Assembly (NCBI GenBank): GCA_947441615.1
Contig: CANEUH010000004.1
Coordinates: 108,143-172,142 of the forward strand
Direction: 5' to 3'
DNA length: 64,000 nt
From: Bacteriovoracaceae bacterium
GTDB lineage: Bacteria > Bdellovibrionota > Bacteriovoracia > Bacteriovoracales > Bacteriovoracaceae
Shown here one piece after another: positions 28,020-37,100 of the stretch. Numbering within the stretch: the first letter of the stretch is position 1; every line of letters begins with the position of its first letter. Made by a program: the position numbers and the translations under genes. The notes beneath the pieces are model-generated. The model had not been told where the DNA came from and did not search any database. It worked only from the letters and a program-made list of their open reading frames with translations.

Positions 28020-28739
28020 TTAAAATGCGTAGTTTAAACCAAGGCCTAGATCGTAACTTGTAAATAATTTCGAAGCACTTGACTTCGATGTACCATCAGA
28101 TTTTGTTTTATCTGCTTTATAAGTTAGACCTGTGAAATCTAGTCTTACACTCCAATTCTCGTTGATGTAGAACCTAAAACCAGTGTTCCAAATAGCACCT
28201 ACGTTACTTTCTTGTGTCAGTTGATTTCGCTCTGACTGAGGAGCAACAGTATCAAAAAGCTTTCTGTTGTCTTTCGTTGTAATATTTCCCGCACCTAAAC
28301 CAAACATCCAATCAAAATAGAAAATTTTATTAAAGGTATTAATCTTTGAATAGAACGGTGACCACATGAGCATCGCTCCCATGAAGGAATCAATTTCTCT
28401 ATAAAAGGGAAAAGCTCCCTGTTCTTTCACACCTTTGGCAGTATCACTTTCAGTGGAAGTATTTTTACCGTATAGGAATTCAATACCCCAATCTTCAGAG
28501 AAGAAATACCCACCTCTAACAGTTCCACCATAAGCATCCAGAAAATCTTGACTCATGTTATAAGCGGCAGTTGCCCCAATATAAACATTTCCATCTTTTC
28601 GAAATTTCCTATTCTGAAGAACGTAAATTTCTTTATCATTATCGAGCCAAGAAAAATTATAAAGAGATTTTTCATTAGCAATCGCCACACTACTCATGAT
28701 GAGAGTTACTAAAACTAAAAAAATGTTTTTCATGTTCAC
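28020..28739 (-). CDS. Outer-membrane beta-barrel protein, myxo-type (GltA/B/H-like)
   Basis: 239 residues, signal peptide, then amphipathic strands typical of an eight- to ten-stranded barrel ending in a C-terminal aromatic (LGLGLNYAF). EIYVLQNRKFRKDGNVYIG and GGYFFSEDWGIEFLYGKN fit the outer-membrane family shared by myxobacteria and bdellovibrios. It would be the outer-membrane end of the Glt complex. First gene of the six-gene operon with a promoter directly upstream. Confidence 0.85.
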   Translation of the reverse strand: MNMKNIFLVLVTLIMSSVAIANEKSLYNFSWLDNDKEIYVLQNRKFRKDGNVYIGATAAYNMSQDFLDAYGGTVRGGYFFSEDWGIEFLYGKNTSTESDTAKGVKEQGAFPFYREIDSFMGAMLMWSPFYSKINTFNKIFYFDWMFGLGAGNITTKDNRKLFDTVAPQSERNQLTQESNVGAIWNTGFRFYINENWSVRLDFTGLTYKADKTKSDGTSKSSASKLFTSYDLGLGLNYAF

Positions 28740-28746
28740 TTCACTT

Positions 28747-28777
28747 GTTAGAACTTTAGTCTTTTTAAAATTCTAAC
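28747..28777. promoter_or_regulatory. Inverted repeat overlapping the glt-like promoter
   Basis: GTTAGAA (28747-28753) and TTCTAAC (28771-28777), 17-base loop. One arm covers the -10 box of the operon promoter, so binding of a dimeric regulator here would block transcription. Function inferred from position only. Confidence 0.35.
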
Positions 28778-28797
28778 ATGCCCTAGAGGAGGTGCAA
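28770..28797 (-). promoter_or_regulatory. Promoter of the glt-like operon
   Basis: TTGCAC (28792-28797) and TAGAAT (28770-28775) on the minus strand with a 16-base spacer; TGT directly before the -10 makes it an extended -10 promoter. Transcription should start near 28763, 24 bases ahead of the barrel gene's ATG. Confidence 0.55.
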
Positions 28798-28806
28798 GTT
28801 CTTGGA

Positions 28807-31800
28807 TTAACGAGGGCAAATGCTACCGTAAGAACACTGAGTGCAATGATCAAGATTAACTTTCCAAGGCTCATTTTGTGAGCGCCAAATGGGATAGAGA
28901 TCCTTACTGCAGTCCTCGAAATTGACCTTTTCTTTGATGAGTTTTTTCTGGTCAACAAAACATAGGACCAGTTCAATGTCCCTATCCTTAGGGACCACTT
29001 TGAGTTCATAGAGGGCGTAGGCATAGACTGAGAGCTGAAGCCAATAGTGCTTAAGGCCCTCGACCGTAATTCGGCCGGTTTTAAAGTCCCAAACCTGAGC
29101 AGTTTGATTTGATTTCGGAAGAAGGAGAAGATCCGGTATTCCTGAGATCATAAAGTTAAAAAATGGGAACTTGACTTGTTTTTCTGAAACTAAATCATAT
29201 TCGTCAGTTTTTGTTTTTAGCTCTTGAAGGGCCCAATCAATTGGGGCCTCAAATTCAGTCCCAAAACTCTCCCTTGGAACAACAAAATTTTTCTCAATCC
29301 CTTTTGAAATTTGGGCATGAATGTATGTTCCCCTCTCTGAAGATGAAGTTACAAGATTAGCAATTTCATCCTCCTCCTCTTCAATGATTCCTTTTATCGA
29401 TCTTTCTTCATCTGTTAACTTAAGGACATTGGAGTAATAAAATTTTCGAGGACAATCAATAAGGGCATTGAGTCTTGTAACACTCAGCTCAGCTGCAAGC
29501 ATCAATTCGGCTTGCCCATCATCTTTAGAGAAAATTCCCACGGGATCATGGAAAAACAAAGGAAGCTCTGGAGGACCTTGATCCTTAAGTTGTTTTTCAG
29601 AATCAAAATCAAGCATAGGAATGATATTAACTTTTTCAATTTTTGAACCAATGTCTAACCAAGACCTAAGACCCAAGATCCAACTATTCTTTGGGATACT
29701 GAAAGATTTTTCAGGAATATCAAAGTCTACCCAAATAAGTTTTTTCTTGGCCCTCGTGCAGGCAACATAAAAAAGCCTCTTTGCCTCTGAGAAATTTTTA
29801 TATTTTGAGAGTTCATTCTCAAAAACATAAAGGGGAGATTTTTGTTTTTCACGCTTTGTGATGTCTAGATACCACTGAAAACTACCAGGCATGTCTCCAA
29901 ACAATCCCCCGTCATTTTGCTCTCTACCATTGGTATAAATGCCCCCAAGATAGACAGAGTCAAATTCCAACCCCTTCGAGGCATGGGCGGACATGATTTG
30001 TACCATATGAGCATTTTTTCCTGACCTTAAATCGAGACTTAATCGATCATTATCACCTTTTTGAAGCTGGCCCATGATGGATTCAGCATCTTGGTGATAA
30101 AGTTCAGCAAAGGTTTCAATTGTCTCAAGATTTATATCTGAATTCTCATTGGATATATTAAGTTTAAAAATGAATTTATTAAAAGCTTCAATTAACCCCC
30201 AATAATGGCAATCGAGATCAAATTGATTTAATAGATCCTCTGAAACTTCTCTTTCTATTCCCAATATTTGTAAGTAGTTTTTAATTAAAAACAGTGGGAA
30301 ATCATTTTTTGTTTGAAGATTTGAATCAAACCGCCTTTTTAAAAGCGAAATAAACATTCCCAAAAGTGGATCATCCAAAAGATCAATTTTAAACTGAGCT
30401 GTAAAACCAATTTCTCGCTTCATTAATTCTCGAATTAACTCTCGACTCGGACGAAGCTTACTGTAAAGAACAGTGCAGACATTAAAAGTTGTCTCACGTT
30501 CTTTTTTTATCGCATCAGCAAGGATGATAGCTTCCAGACGGTTCATGTGCTCATTTTGAAATTTTCCCTCATTCTCTAAATCTCTTTTAAGAACAGGAGA
30601 ATAAACTTCAATCGTACCAATTTCCTTTTTCTCTATCTCCTCGGGAATATTTTGATCCTCAGCTTGAACGGAAAAAGGATCATGACCTTCGAAATTTAGT
30701 CCCAAAGGTAAGATGGTTCGAAATAGCGAATTATTAAATTCTATAATTTCAGGGAGGGACCGGTAATTGTTAGCGAGACTTCTAATGTTTGGAACAAGAT
30801 CAGCACAGTCCTGGAAAACCGAAAGCTCTCCGCCTCTGAATCCATAAATCGCTTGCTTAGCATCTCCTACGCAAAACAATTTATTAAAATTTGAACCAAT
30901 AAGCTGTTGAATAATCTTGAATTGGACGAAGGAAGTATCTTGAAATTCATCCACAATAAAATAACTAAAAATCTTCTGGATCCTTTCGCGATCAGATTTA
31001 TTCTCGAGACCCAAGGAGACATGATATTCAATATCACCGAAAGTCATGCCCTGATTGGGATCAAGTCGATCTTCAATAAATTTAAAAACCTCGATACAAA
31101 GGTTCATCCAAGGAAGCACTTTCAAGTCAAAGTGCTGAAGGTAATCATGAATGACATCCCTCCAGTCCTGAACCCAGTCTCTAAGATGAGAAAGCCCTTC
31201 TTTGGTAGCGTCTGAAGCAGGCGACTTCTTTTTGGCAGTTCTTTCACCATCAAGTCTCTTGATAGTGGAAAAAAGATTTTTATAAATATTGAACTTTTCC
31301 ACACTATCAACAGCAGGTAGACCACTTTCCTGAAAAGTAGCTACGAGTTGTTCAAAGGCAGATCTTTTAGTCGGCTCATCTAATTCAAGTGAATGAACCG
31401 CCAAAAGGGACTCTTCCATTTTATTCAATTTAAAGGATTGATTTAAAAGATGATTCAAAGAATCTGGATGAATGTCGCGAAAGTTAAATTTTTTCCATGC
31501 CAGTCGAAGGCCAGGATCACTAAAAATGTGAGTGAATGAAGATAAAAGCGCTTTTTTTTCTCGAATAACAATATCTAGAACATCCTGACCAATGTTTTCG
31601 GAATGAAGCTGAAACCATTGTTCAACAAGGTCCTTCACTTGATCAGTTCTTTCAAGATCAAAGATAATTTTTGCTTCTGTTGATAAATGGGGGAAGTAAC
31701 CTAAGGTAATTAATTTCCTGCAAAAGCCATCGATCGTGGTGACAGTAAGGATTGGGAGTAATTCATTAGAAAGAATCCAAAACTTTTGATCTTCATGGAT

Positions 31801-32082
31801 AGTAAGCGCCTTTTCCTCAAATTTTTCAGCTAAACGAATACTCATCTCGCCAGCGGCTTTTTTGGTAAAAGTCATCATGACGACTTGAGAAAATTTTAAT
31901 CGGATAAATTCTTCAAATGACGAAGTAGGTTGATTTTTAAATTCAGAAATCCATGAATTGGTTAAATAGAGAATGTGCTCAACGAGTACGAAAGTTTTTC
32001 CAGATCCGGCCCCCGCCCTTAAAAGGACGCCGCCAGTGTGCTCAATCGCTAATCGCTGTTCTGGATTTGCCGTTTTACTCAT
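28807..32082 (-). CDS. addA: AddA/RecB-like UvrD helicase with iron-sulfur nuclease domain
   Basis: 1091 residues. Superfamily-1 helicase motifs in order: GAGSGKTFVLVEHI (Walker A, near 17), MTFTKKAAGEM, TTIDGFCRKL, IVDEFQDTS (Walker B), GDAKQAIYGFRGGE, SAHASKGLEFDSVYLGG and YVACTRAKKKL. The C-terminal part is a RecB-type nuclease: RGTYIHAQI, GIPDLLLL, WDFKTGR and QLSVYAYAL. Four cysteines (CPRKFYY before the domain, CTQCSYGSICP at the end) form an iron-sulfur staple. Forms with the next gene a double-strand-break processing complex feeding RecA. It overlaps addB by eight bases. Confidence 0.88.
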   Translation of the reverse strand: MSKTANPEQRLAIEHTGGVLLRAGAGSGKTFVLVEHILYLTNSWISEFKNQPTSSFEEFIRLKFSQVVMMTFTKKAAGEMSIRLAEKFEEKALTIHEDQKFWILSNELLPILTVTTIDGFCRKLITLGYFPHLSTEAKIIFDLERTDQVKDLVEQWFQLHSENIGQDVLDIVIREKKALLSSFTHIFSDPGLRLAWKKFNFRDIHPDSLNHLLNQSFKLNKMEESLLAVHSLELDEPTKRSAFEQLVATFQESGLPAVDSVEKFNIYKNLFSTIKRLDGERTAKKKSPASDATKEGLSHLRDWVQDWRDVIHDYLQHFDLKVLPWMNLCIEVFKFIEDRLDPNQGMTFGDIEYHVSLGLENKSDRERIQKIFSYFIVDEFQDTSFVQFKIIQQLIGSNFNKLFCVGDAKQAIYGFRGGELSVFQDCADLVPNIRSLANNYRSLPEIIEFNNSLFRTILPLGLNFEGHDPFSVQAEDQNIPEEIEKKEIGTIEVYSPVLKRDLENEGKFQNEHMNRLEAIILADAIKKERETTFNVCTVLYSKLRPSRELIRELMKREIGFTAQFKIDLLDDPLLGMFISLLKRRFDSNLQTKNDFPLFLIKNYLQILGIEREVSEDLLNQFDLDCHYWGLIEAFNKFIFKLNISNENSDINLETIETFAELYHQDAESIMGQLQKGDNDRLSLDLRSGKNAHMVQIMSAHASKGLEFDSVYLGGIYTNGREQNDGGLFGDMPGSFQWYLDITKREKQKSPLYVFENELSKYKNFSEAKRLFYVACTRAKKKLIWVDFDIPEKSFSIPKNSWILGLRSWLDIGSKIEKVNIIPMLDFDSEKQLKDQGPPELPLFFHDPVGIFSKDDGQAELMLAAELSVTRLNALIDCPRKFYYSNVLKLTDEERSIKGIIEEEEDEIANLVTSSSERGTYIHAQISKGIEKNFVVPRESFGTEFEAPIDWALQELKTKTDEYDLVSEKQVKFPFFNFMISGIPDLLLLPKSNQTAQVWDFKTGRITVEGLKHYWLQLSVYAYALYELKVVPKDRDIELVLCFVDQKKLIKEKVNFEDCSKDLYPIWRSQNEPWKVNLDHCTQCSYGSICPR

Positions 32083-34435
32083 AGCTCATCTCACTTTTCA
32101 CACAGATCTTATTTATCTCGCAGTAGGTGCAAGTGCTATTTTTTCGAGGACGTGGAGGAAACAGCGTTTCAGCTTCAATCGATTCTAATAATCCATTTAA
32201 CGTTTTTAAATAGTCCTGAAACTTATGAGTAAACTCTTCTTTAAACTTATGAATTTTACATCGTTTATCGGATTTTATTTTCGAAACAAATTCCTCATCA
32301 CTAGTTAGAAGTCCTGACTTTGTTGAATCATCCAGAACAACATAGCCCATGATAATACTTTTTTGACCAAATTCTTTAAATAATTTTTGGGCCGCAGCTG
32401 CATAAATCCAAAGCTGAATAGCTTGGAATTCGACAACTTCAGAAGCTGAAGATGCGCTCATCTCAGTCGATTTAAAATCGAGGAGAAAAACATGACTTGC
32501 GCTGATGCCAACACAATCTATTCTACCCTTTAATTTAACAGGATCCGACTGCTCAAAAGGTTCTTCAAATTTCCAGTCTATCTTTTCACCAGTAAGATTT
32601 TCAAGATTTCGTATGAATTGAATACCATTCCAGGCACGATGATTAAAAGTTAATGTTCTTTCTCTTAAAATCTCGATTGATAGCTGGAGCTTTCTTTCAA
32701 TCCTATATTTATGAACAATCCTATCGGTCAATAGAGAGAAGTCTTTATCCGCCCAATTCTCTTTAAAAAACGTTTCTATGATTTCATGTAGGATGGAGCC
32801 AGAGATCATAGGGTCAAAATCTTTCTCGAGAAGTACATTCGGAAATACTTTATCCACATAATTGAAATAGAACTTTCGGGGGCAATCAATATAAGATTGA
32901 AGCTTACTTGCGGAATAACTTCCATGGAATTTTTTATTGATTGATGAACTAAGAGAATCCTTCATCACGCGAGGTAATTCTTGATTAGATTTTTCTTGTT
33001 TTAGGATTTCAACGTCTGAAAACATTCTTTTCCAGATCAAGCTATGCTTTAAAATTCCTTCGTTCATGAGAACCATTACATCCGAATGACTTAATAGATC
33101 TCTAAACTCCCACTGTTTAAATAAAAGTTCCAATTCGTTTCTTTTCAAAGGCCCAATGGCAGTAAGTGCCTTGTGGATGGATTCCGTATAATTTTGACCT
33201 AAACTTTGAATCTCATTAAAGCGCTCATCAATACAAATAATCACCTTTCGGCGTCGATCCAAATCTTCTAAGCTCGACATATCTTTTAAATCAATCGATA
33301 GTTGCTTTTCGGAGACTGGAACAAAGGATGTCCTAGGTTGATTTAAACTAACAACCTCGGCCAAAATTTTTTGTAAAAATCGATCCACAGGAATTGGATC
33401 AGTGAACTCTGAAATAAAATTGAGTGCCTCTAAATAAAGTTGCCAACTTTTGATATTTTTTGGATTTTTAGACGTCTTAATTTTCTCTTCGCAAAACAAT
33501 GTTAAATCAAGATGAGTTCCACTAAATAATTTTAGCTCTTCGCTAACTTCTATGAGTTCAGTCTTTAAAATTTGGTGGGTAATTTTAAACTTCACCAAGT
33601 TTGAGGGGACTAAATCTAAGTGGGATTGGTCTAACTTACTAACTCCCAACACGATTTGAATTTCTGGTTCCATTATTTTTTTTAATTCAAGTGATATTTC
33701 TCTCGAGTTCGTTGGAAGCCAACTGGCCTTTGGGGAGGTTTGAATAGGGTCTAACTCTCGTTCAATTGTCGTTGATTCTTTGATCCAGCTGATCCAATCA
33801 CTCTTTTTTATTTTTTCTCTTAATTGTATGGGGAATGGAATAATCACTTTGTATCGAATGGATAAGGCCTTCAAAAGATCAATTTGCTGTCCATTGAGAT
33901 GCTGAAATCCCCAGAAAATATATGTTTTATTAAGATCTTCATTTTCATCTTGTGTTCTTAATCGCTCGGCCACCATCTGGTAAGCACCGTGCTCATCTTG
34001 ATATCCCAATTTTTCTAGAAGCTCCCAAAACATCAAAACGGCGCGCTTGATGATTTCTGGTTGTTCATCCAAAACTGATGACACTATGTCTTGTTGAAGT
34101 GTGAAACTTCTTAAGTCGGAAAAAAGATTATAGGCTTGGTTGAATTGTTCAAATTCAAGTTCTGGAAGAATCCTATTTTTTAAGATACCGAATATGAGTA
34201 ATAATTCTGACTTTCTTTTCAGCTGGGGTCGATGATCTCTGGGCCACAATGCCTCAATCAAGTTTGAAGTAAATTTAGCAATTGTTACGACATCAATCCC
34301 CCGGCTTCCGGTTAAACGACTTCTGAGGCCATCTGCCTTAGAGGGACTAGGAGTAACATAGACCATTTCACCTCGTTGGTGCTCAAATTCCTTTAAAAAC
34401 TGTTGCTTTTGGGAGAAATAAACAATCTGCATCAT
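32075..34435 (-). CDS. addB: AddB-like nuclease subunit with iron-sulfur staple
   Basis: 786 residues. The first ~500 look like a degenerate helicase without a visible Walker A loop. The C-terminal PD-(D/E)XK nuclease has SGSILHEIIETF, KGRIDCVG, LLDFKSTEM and QLWIYAAAA; cysteines in YIDCPRKFYF and CTYCEINKIC make the iron-sulfur staple typical of AddB. With the AddA-like helicase it would resect DNA ends and recognise a Chi-like site. First gene of the pair, divergent from hslO. AddB proteins are often larger (about 1000-1150 residues), so the helicase-like half is shortened. Confidence 0.82.
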   Translation of the reverse strand: MMQIVYFSQKQQFLKEFEHQRGEMVYVTPSPSKADGLRSRLTGSRGIDVVTIAKFTSNLIEALWPRDHRPQLKRKSELLLIFGILKNRILPELEFEQFNQAYNLFSDLRSFTLQQDIVSSVLDEQPEIIKRAVLMFWELLEKLGYQDEHGAYQMVAERLRTQDENEDLNKTYIFWGFQHLNGQQIDLLKALSIRYKVIIPFPIQLREKIKKSDWISWIKESTTIERELDPIQTSPKASWLPTNSREISLELKKIMEPEIQIVLGVSKLDQSHLDLVPSNLVKFKITHQILKTELIEVSEELKLFSGTHLDLTLFCEEKIKTSKNPKNIKSWQLYLEALNFISEFTDPIPVDRFLQKILAEVVSLNQPRTSFVPVSEKQLSIDLKDMSSLEDLDRRRKVIICIDERFNEIQSLGQNYTESIHKALTAIGPLKRNELELLFKQWEFRDLLSHSDVMVLMNEGILKHSLIWKRMFSDVEILKQEKSNQELPRVMKDSLSSSINKKFHGSYSASKLQSYIDCPRKFYFNYVDKVFPNVLLEKDFDPMISGSILHEIIETFFKENWADKDFSLLTDRIVHKYRIERKLQLSIEILRERTLTFNHRAWNGIQFIRNLENLTGEKIDWKFEEPFEQSDPVKLKGRIDCVGISASHVFLLDFKSTEMSASSASEVVEFQAIQLWIYAAAAQKLFKEFGQKSIIMGYVVLDDSTKSGLLTSDEEFVSKIKSDKRCKIHKFKEEFTHKFQDYLKTLNGLLESIEAETLFPPRPRKNSTCTYCEINKICVKSEMSYE

Positions 34436-34469
34436 AGTAAGACAATTCTACCTTTCTGATTTTGAAAGA

Positions 34470-34498
34470 TTAACAAAAAACACCTAATAGTATATAAA
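34470..34498 (+). promoter_or_regulatory. hslO: Promoter of hslO
   Basis: TTAACA (34470-34475) and TATAAA (34493-34498), each one base from consensus, with the ideal 17-base spacer. Transcription should start near 34505; GAGGGAG precedes the ATG at 34530. Confidence 0.6.
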
Positions 34499-34529
34499 TA
34501 GTGAATCCGAGACCCAGAGGGAGAACTAA

Positions 34530-35360
34530 ATGCTGAGCACGAGCCGTCTTTATAGTTTTTTAGACCACAAAAATGGATTCAATGTCCATTTTCTAGAAGG
34601 ACAAAAAATCATCCATGACTTAGTTCTTCTTCACCCAATGAACGGTTCAGGATTTTCTTATTTTAGGGATACATTTCTCGGATTACTGCCGATTATTTTT
34701 TTCTTAAAGCCTCAGGAATCGCTCGGGATTTATATTGACTCTGAAGACCCCTACTTTAGACTTAAAATAGAAACAAACAGTGCTGGCCACACCAGAACTC
34801 TCTTATTACCTGAAGAATTTAATCTTTTTCCGATGAGAATAACTGGTAAAGTTCGTGTGACGAAGATTTTTCAAAACAATTCTCACCCTTACACCTCCAT
34901 GATTGAACTTGAGGGTATTGAAACCAAAGAAGTGATCAATCGTATTTTTACTGAATCCTACCAAACGAACTCAGAAGTCATTGTTGGAGAAATCAGTGAT
35001 CAATCGATCATGGTAACGAAGCTTCCTCCAACGAACGTCAACTCGAAAATAGATGAATCTACATCGAGACAAGAATTTATAAAGAAGCATTCAGTGTTCT
35101 TCCAAAATATTTTTGAAGCTGCGACAGATGACATCGAAAAAATTGTTAAGCTATTTGAAGATAGAGGTTTTAGTTATTTGACCTCCCGACAGATCGACTT
35201 TTTTTGTCCTTGCTCCAAAGATAGAATGCTTCTTAATCTTAAAGGTCTTTATGCCAACGACATTGAGCATCTTTTTGAGGGGAAAGAAAGTGTTGAAATT
35301 AAGTGTGATTACTGCCGTAAGGAGTACGTCATCACCAAGCCTGAGATTCTTTCAAATTAA
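34530..35360 (+). CDS. hslO: Redox-activated chaperone Hsp33
   Basis: 276 residues, cytoplasmic holdase switched on by oxidative unfolding. The start is typical (NVHFLEG, then LVLLHPMNGSG). The C-terminal redox switch has its four zinc cysteines in CPCSKDRM and CDYCRKEY about 35 residues apart, the CxC-CxxC arrangement of Hsp33. Single gene with its own promoter, convergent with the following lipoprotein gene (one base between stops). Confidence 0.85.
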   Translation: MLSTSRLYSFLDHKNGFNVHFLEGQKIIHDLVLLHPMNGSGFSYFRDTFLGLLPIIFFLKPQESLGIYIDSEDPYFRLKIETNSAGHTRTLLLPEEFNLFPMRITGKVRVTKIFQNNSHPYTSMIELEGIETKEVINRIFTESYQTNSEVIVGEISDQSIMVTKLPPTNVNSKIDESTSRQEFIKKHSVFFQNIFEAATDDIEKIVKLFEDRGFSYLTSRQIDFFCPCSKDRMLLNLKGLYANDIEHLFEGKESVEIKCDYCRKEYVITKPEILSN

Positions 35361-35361
35361 T

Positions 35362-36372
35362 CTATTTAAACGGATTGATAATTTTTAACTCTAATCCTTG
35401 CTGTTTGGGTCCTGAGAGAATGCGGTCAAAGACATCCGAATCTTCATAAATGCCACAAAAGTTTTCAGCTCGAGCTCCAGAGGCAAGGACCAAATTTGTG
35501 AGCTTACTTCTTTTCACGTTTAAATTCTTATTCTCTTTTTCAGATTCAAAAAATGCTTTACCTTGATCCGGCATATCCACAAATCGTGAATCACCTGTTG
35601 TTAGTAATATCAAGTGGTCGTTTGATGAAACATATTTCATCGCTTCAGCGTAGGCCAACTCAATATTATTTAGAATTTCTTTTGCTTTCTTAAAATCTTT
35701 CTTCTCCAGTGCTTCTAAGTAAGAAAAATCTCTTAATATCACTAGATGTCTTGTCGATTTTTTTAATAGCGATGAATAGATTGATTTAAAGTTATCAACA
35801 ATTGAAGAAACACAATCATTCTCGCCACAGCTTCTGTCATAAGAAACGTTATCTTTTGTAAATTTTATTTCTTCTGCATAATGGAACGTTTCGGCATCTT
35901 TGATAGGCCTAGACCGGACAAAATAATGAATTGGACTTAAATATTGGGATCCATTTTCATTACAATTTTTTAACCATAATAGGGCCTGTCTTTGATTTGC
36001 TCCACTCTCTATGGCAACAGTCTCATATCCGCTATTCGATATGTAACTCCAAATGGGTCTAAGGTTTGTGTCCTCACAAGTATTTTTTATATTTTTTTTA
36101 CCAGTCATCTGAGAAAGAAAAGTTGATTCAGCGGAATTTCTTAATTGGTAAAGGTTATAGTTCCAAGTTTGACCGTAACAAATCGAACTTTCAAATGATG
36201 TTCTAAAATCAGCAGGTTGTTGAAATCGAAGCATGGCAATCTGTTCTTCTTCAAGGCCCGCAACTTGAAACCAAATAATTTTACTCGGGACAACTCCGAA
36301 TTGATGTTTTTTTAAATTTAGACTCGTGACTTGAGTGCACCCAATTAAAGATAAAAGAATGAACCACTTCAT
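35362..36372 (-). CDS. Lipoprotein with possible alkaline-phosphatase-like fold
   Basis: 336 residues with a good lipobox (LIGC, cysteine 12). ESTFLSQMTGKK near 95, WSYISNSGYETVAIES near 120 and HLILLTTGDSRFVDMP near 260 resemble, in order and spacing, parts of the alkaline phosphatase/sulfatase superfamily, but the metal-binding residues are not clear; it may be a degenerate member. Ten or so cysteines suggest disulfides. It overlaps the upstream membrane-protein gene by four bases. Fold assignment is inference. Confidence 0.6.
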   Translation of the reverse strand: MKWFILLSLIGCTQVTSLNLKKHQFGVVPSKIIWFQVAGLEEEQIAMLRFQQPADFRTSFESSICYGQTWNYNLYQLRNSAESTFLSQMTGKKNIKNTCEDTNLRPIWSYISNSGYETVAIESGANQRQALLWLKNCNENGSQYLSPIHYFVRSRPIKDAETFHYAEEIKFTKDNVSYDRSCGENDCVSSIVDNFKSIYSSLLKKSTRHLVILRDFSYLEALEKKDFKKAKEILNNIELAYAEAMKYVSSNDHLILLTTGDSRFVDMPDQGKAFFESEKENKNLNVKRSKLTNLVLASGARAENFCGIYEDSDVFDRILSGPKQQGLELKIINPFK

Positions 36373-36995
36373 ATGGAGACTCCTGAATTTGCCTGATGTT
36401 CCTCAACTAAAGCCGAAATTCCAAAACTTTGCTGAAAAATAAATAAATAAAAGAGAGCGGGAAATAAAAATAAAACGCCCACGACATAGATTCCAAAATA
36501 CTGAGTAGACTTACAAAGAAGAAAAAGACCCAGAAATAATGACATCTTCAGCATGGCTCGCTTTTGATAGCGGGCCTCCCGAACTGAAACGATCAAGAAT
36601 AACACACTGATACATATTAAAGAACTGGCAATTTTATCTGCAAATGGATTAAAAAAAGTCGCACTCACAAGGCCAGCAATAAGTGGAATCCGCGATAAGA
36701 TCCTTTGGCGGAAATGGGTCAAGTGTCCCATGATTGAAGTCACCTCCATCAACAGGGCGAGACTCCCTATCACGAGGGGAAATGCTCTCAGATTCACAAA
36801 ATGCCAGGGAGATAATAGGTGAAAATCAGTAAGGCTTTGCATGACCATGAGGGTGGTCACACTCAGGTTCACTAGATACATAGTAAAGCGAGACGGGTGG
36901 TTTGGTAGTCCAAACTGAAAGAGAGATTTTATGAAATTGATCACACAATACAATCCTAGACCAAGATTAATTGACGTGAGAAAAGCACTACCCAT
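36369..36995 (-). CDS. Polytopic membrane protein, unknown function
   Basis: 208 residues from the ATG at 36995, which has AGAAGG five bases upstream; a TTG at 37037 would add 14 residues without a ribosome site. Six or so membrane helices (AFLTSINLGLGLYCVINF to YVVGVLFLFPALFYLFIF) with basic loops on the cytoplasmic side. No family recognised. Coupled to the lipoprotein gene behind it through an ATGA overlap, suggesting a joint role. Confidence 0.7.
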   Translation of the reverse strand: MGSAFLTSINLGLGLYCVINFIKSLFQFGLPNHPSRFTMYLVNLSVTTLMVMQSLTDFHLLSPWHFVNLRAFPLVIGSLALLMEVTSIMGHLTHFRQRILSRIPLIAGLVSATFFNPFADKIASSLICISVLFLIVSVREARYQKRAMLKMSLFLGLFLLCKSTQYFGIYVVGVLFLFPALFYLFIFQQSFGISALVEEHQANSGVSI

Positions 36996-37100
36996 GAAGC
37001 CTTCTAGCGAATAAAATAATAATCTGATTATAAACAATTTTGAATAAATGTCTTACGATGTTTAAGTCTTTATTGATTCGGCGCAAAGTTAGGAGGCGAA

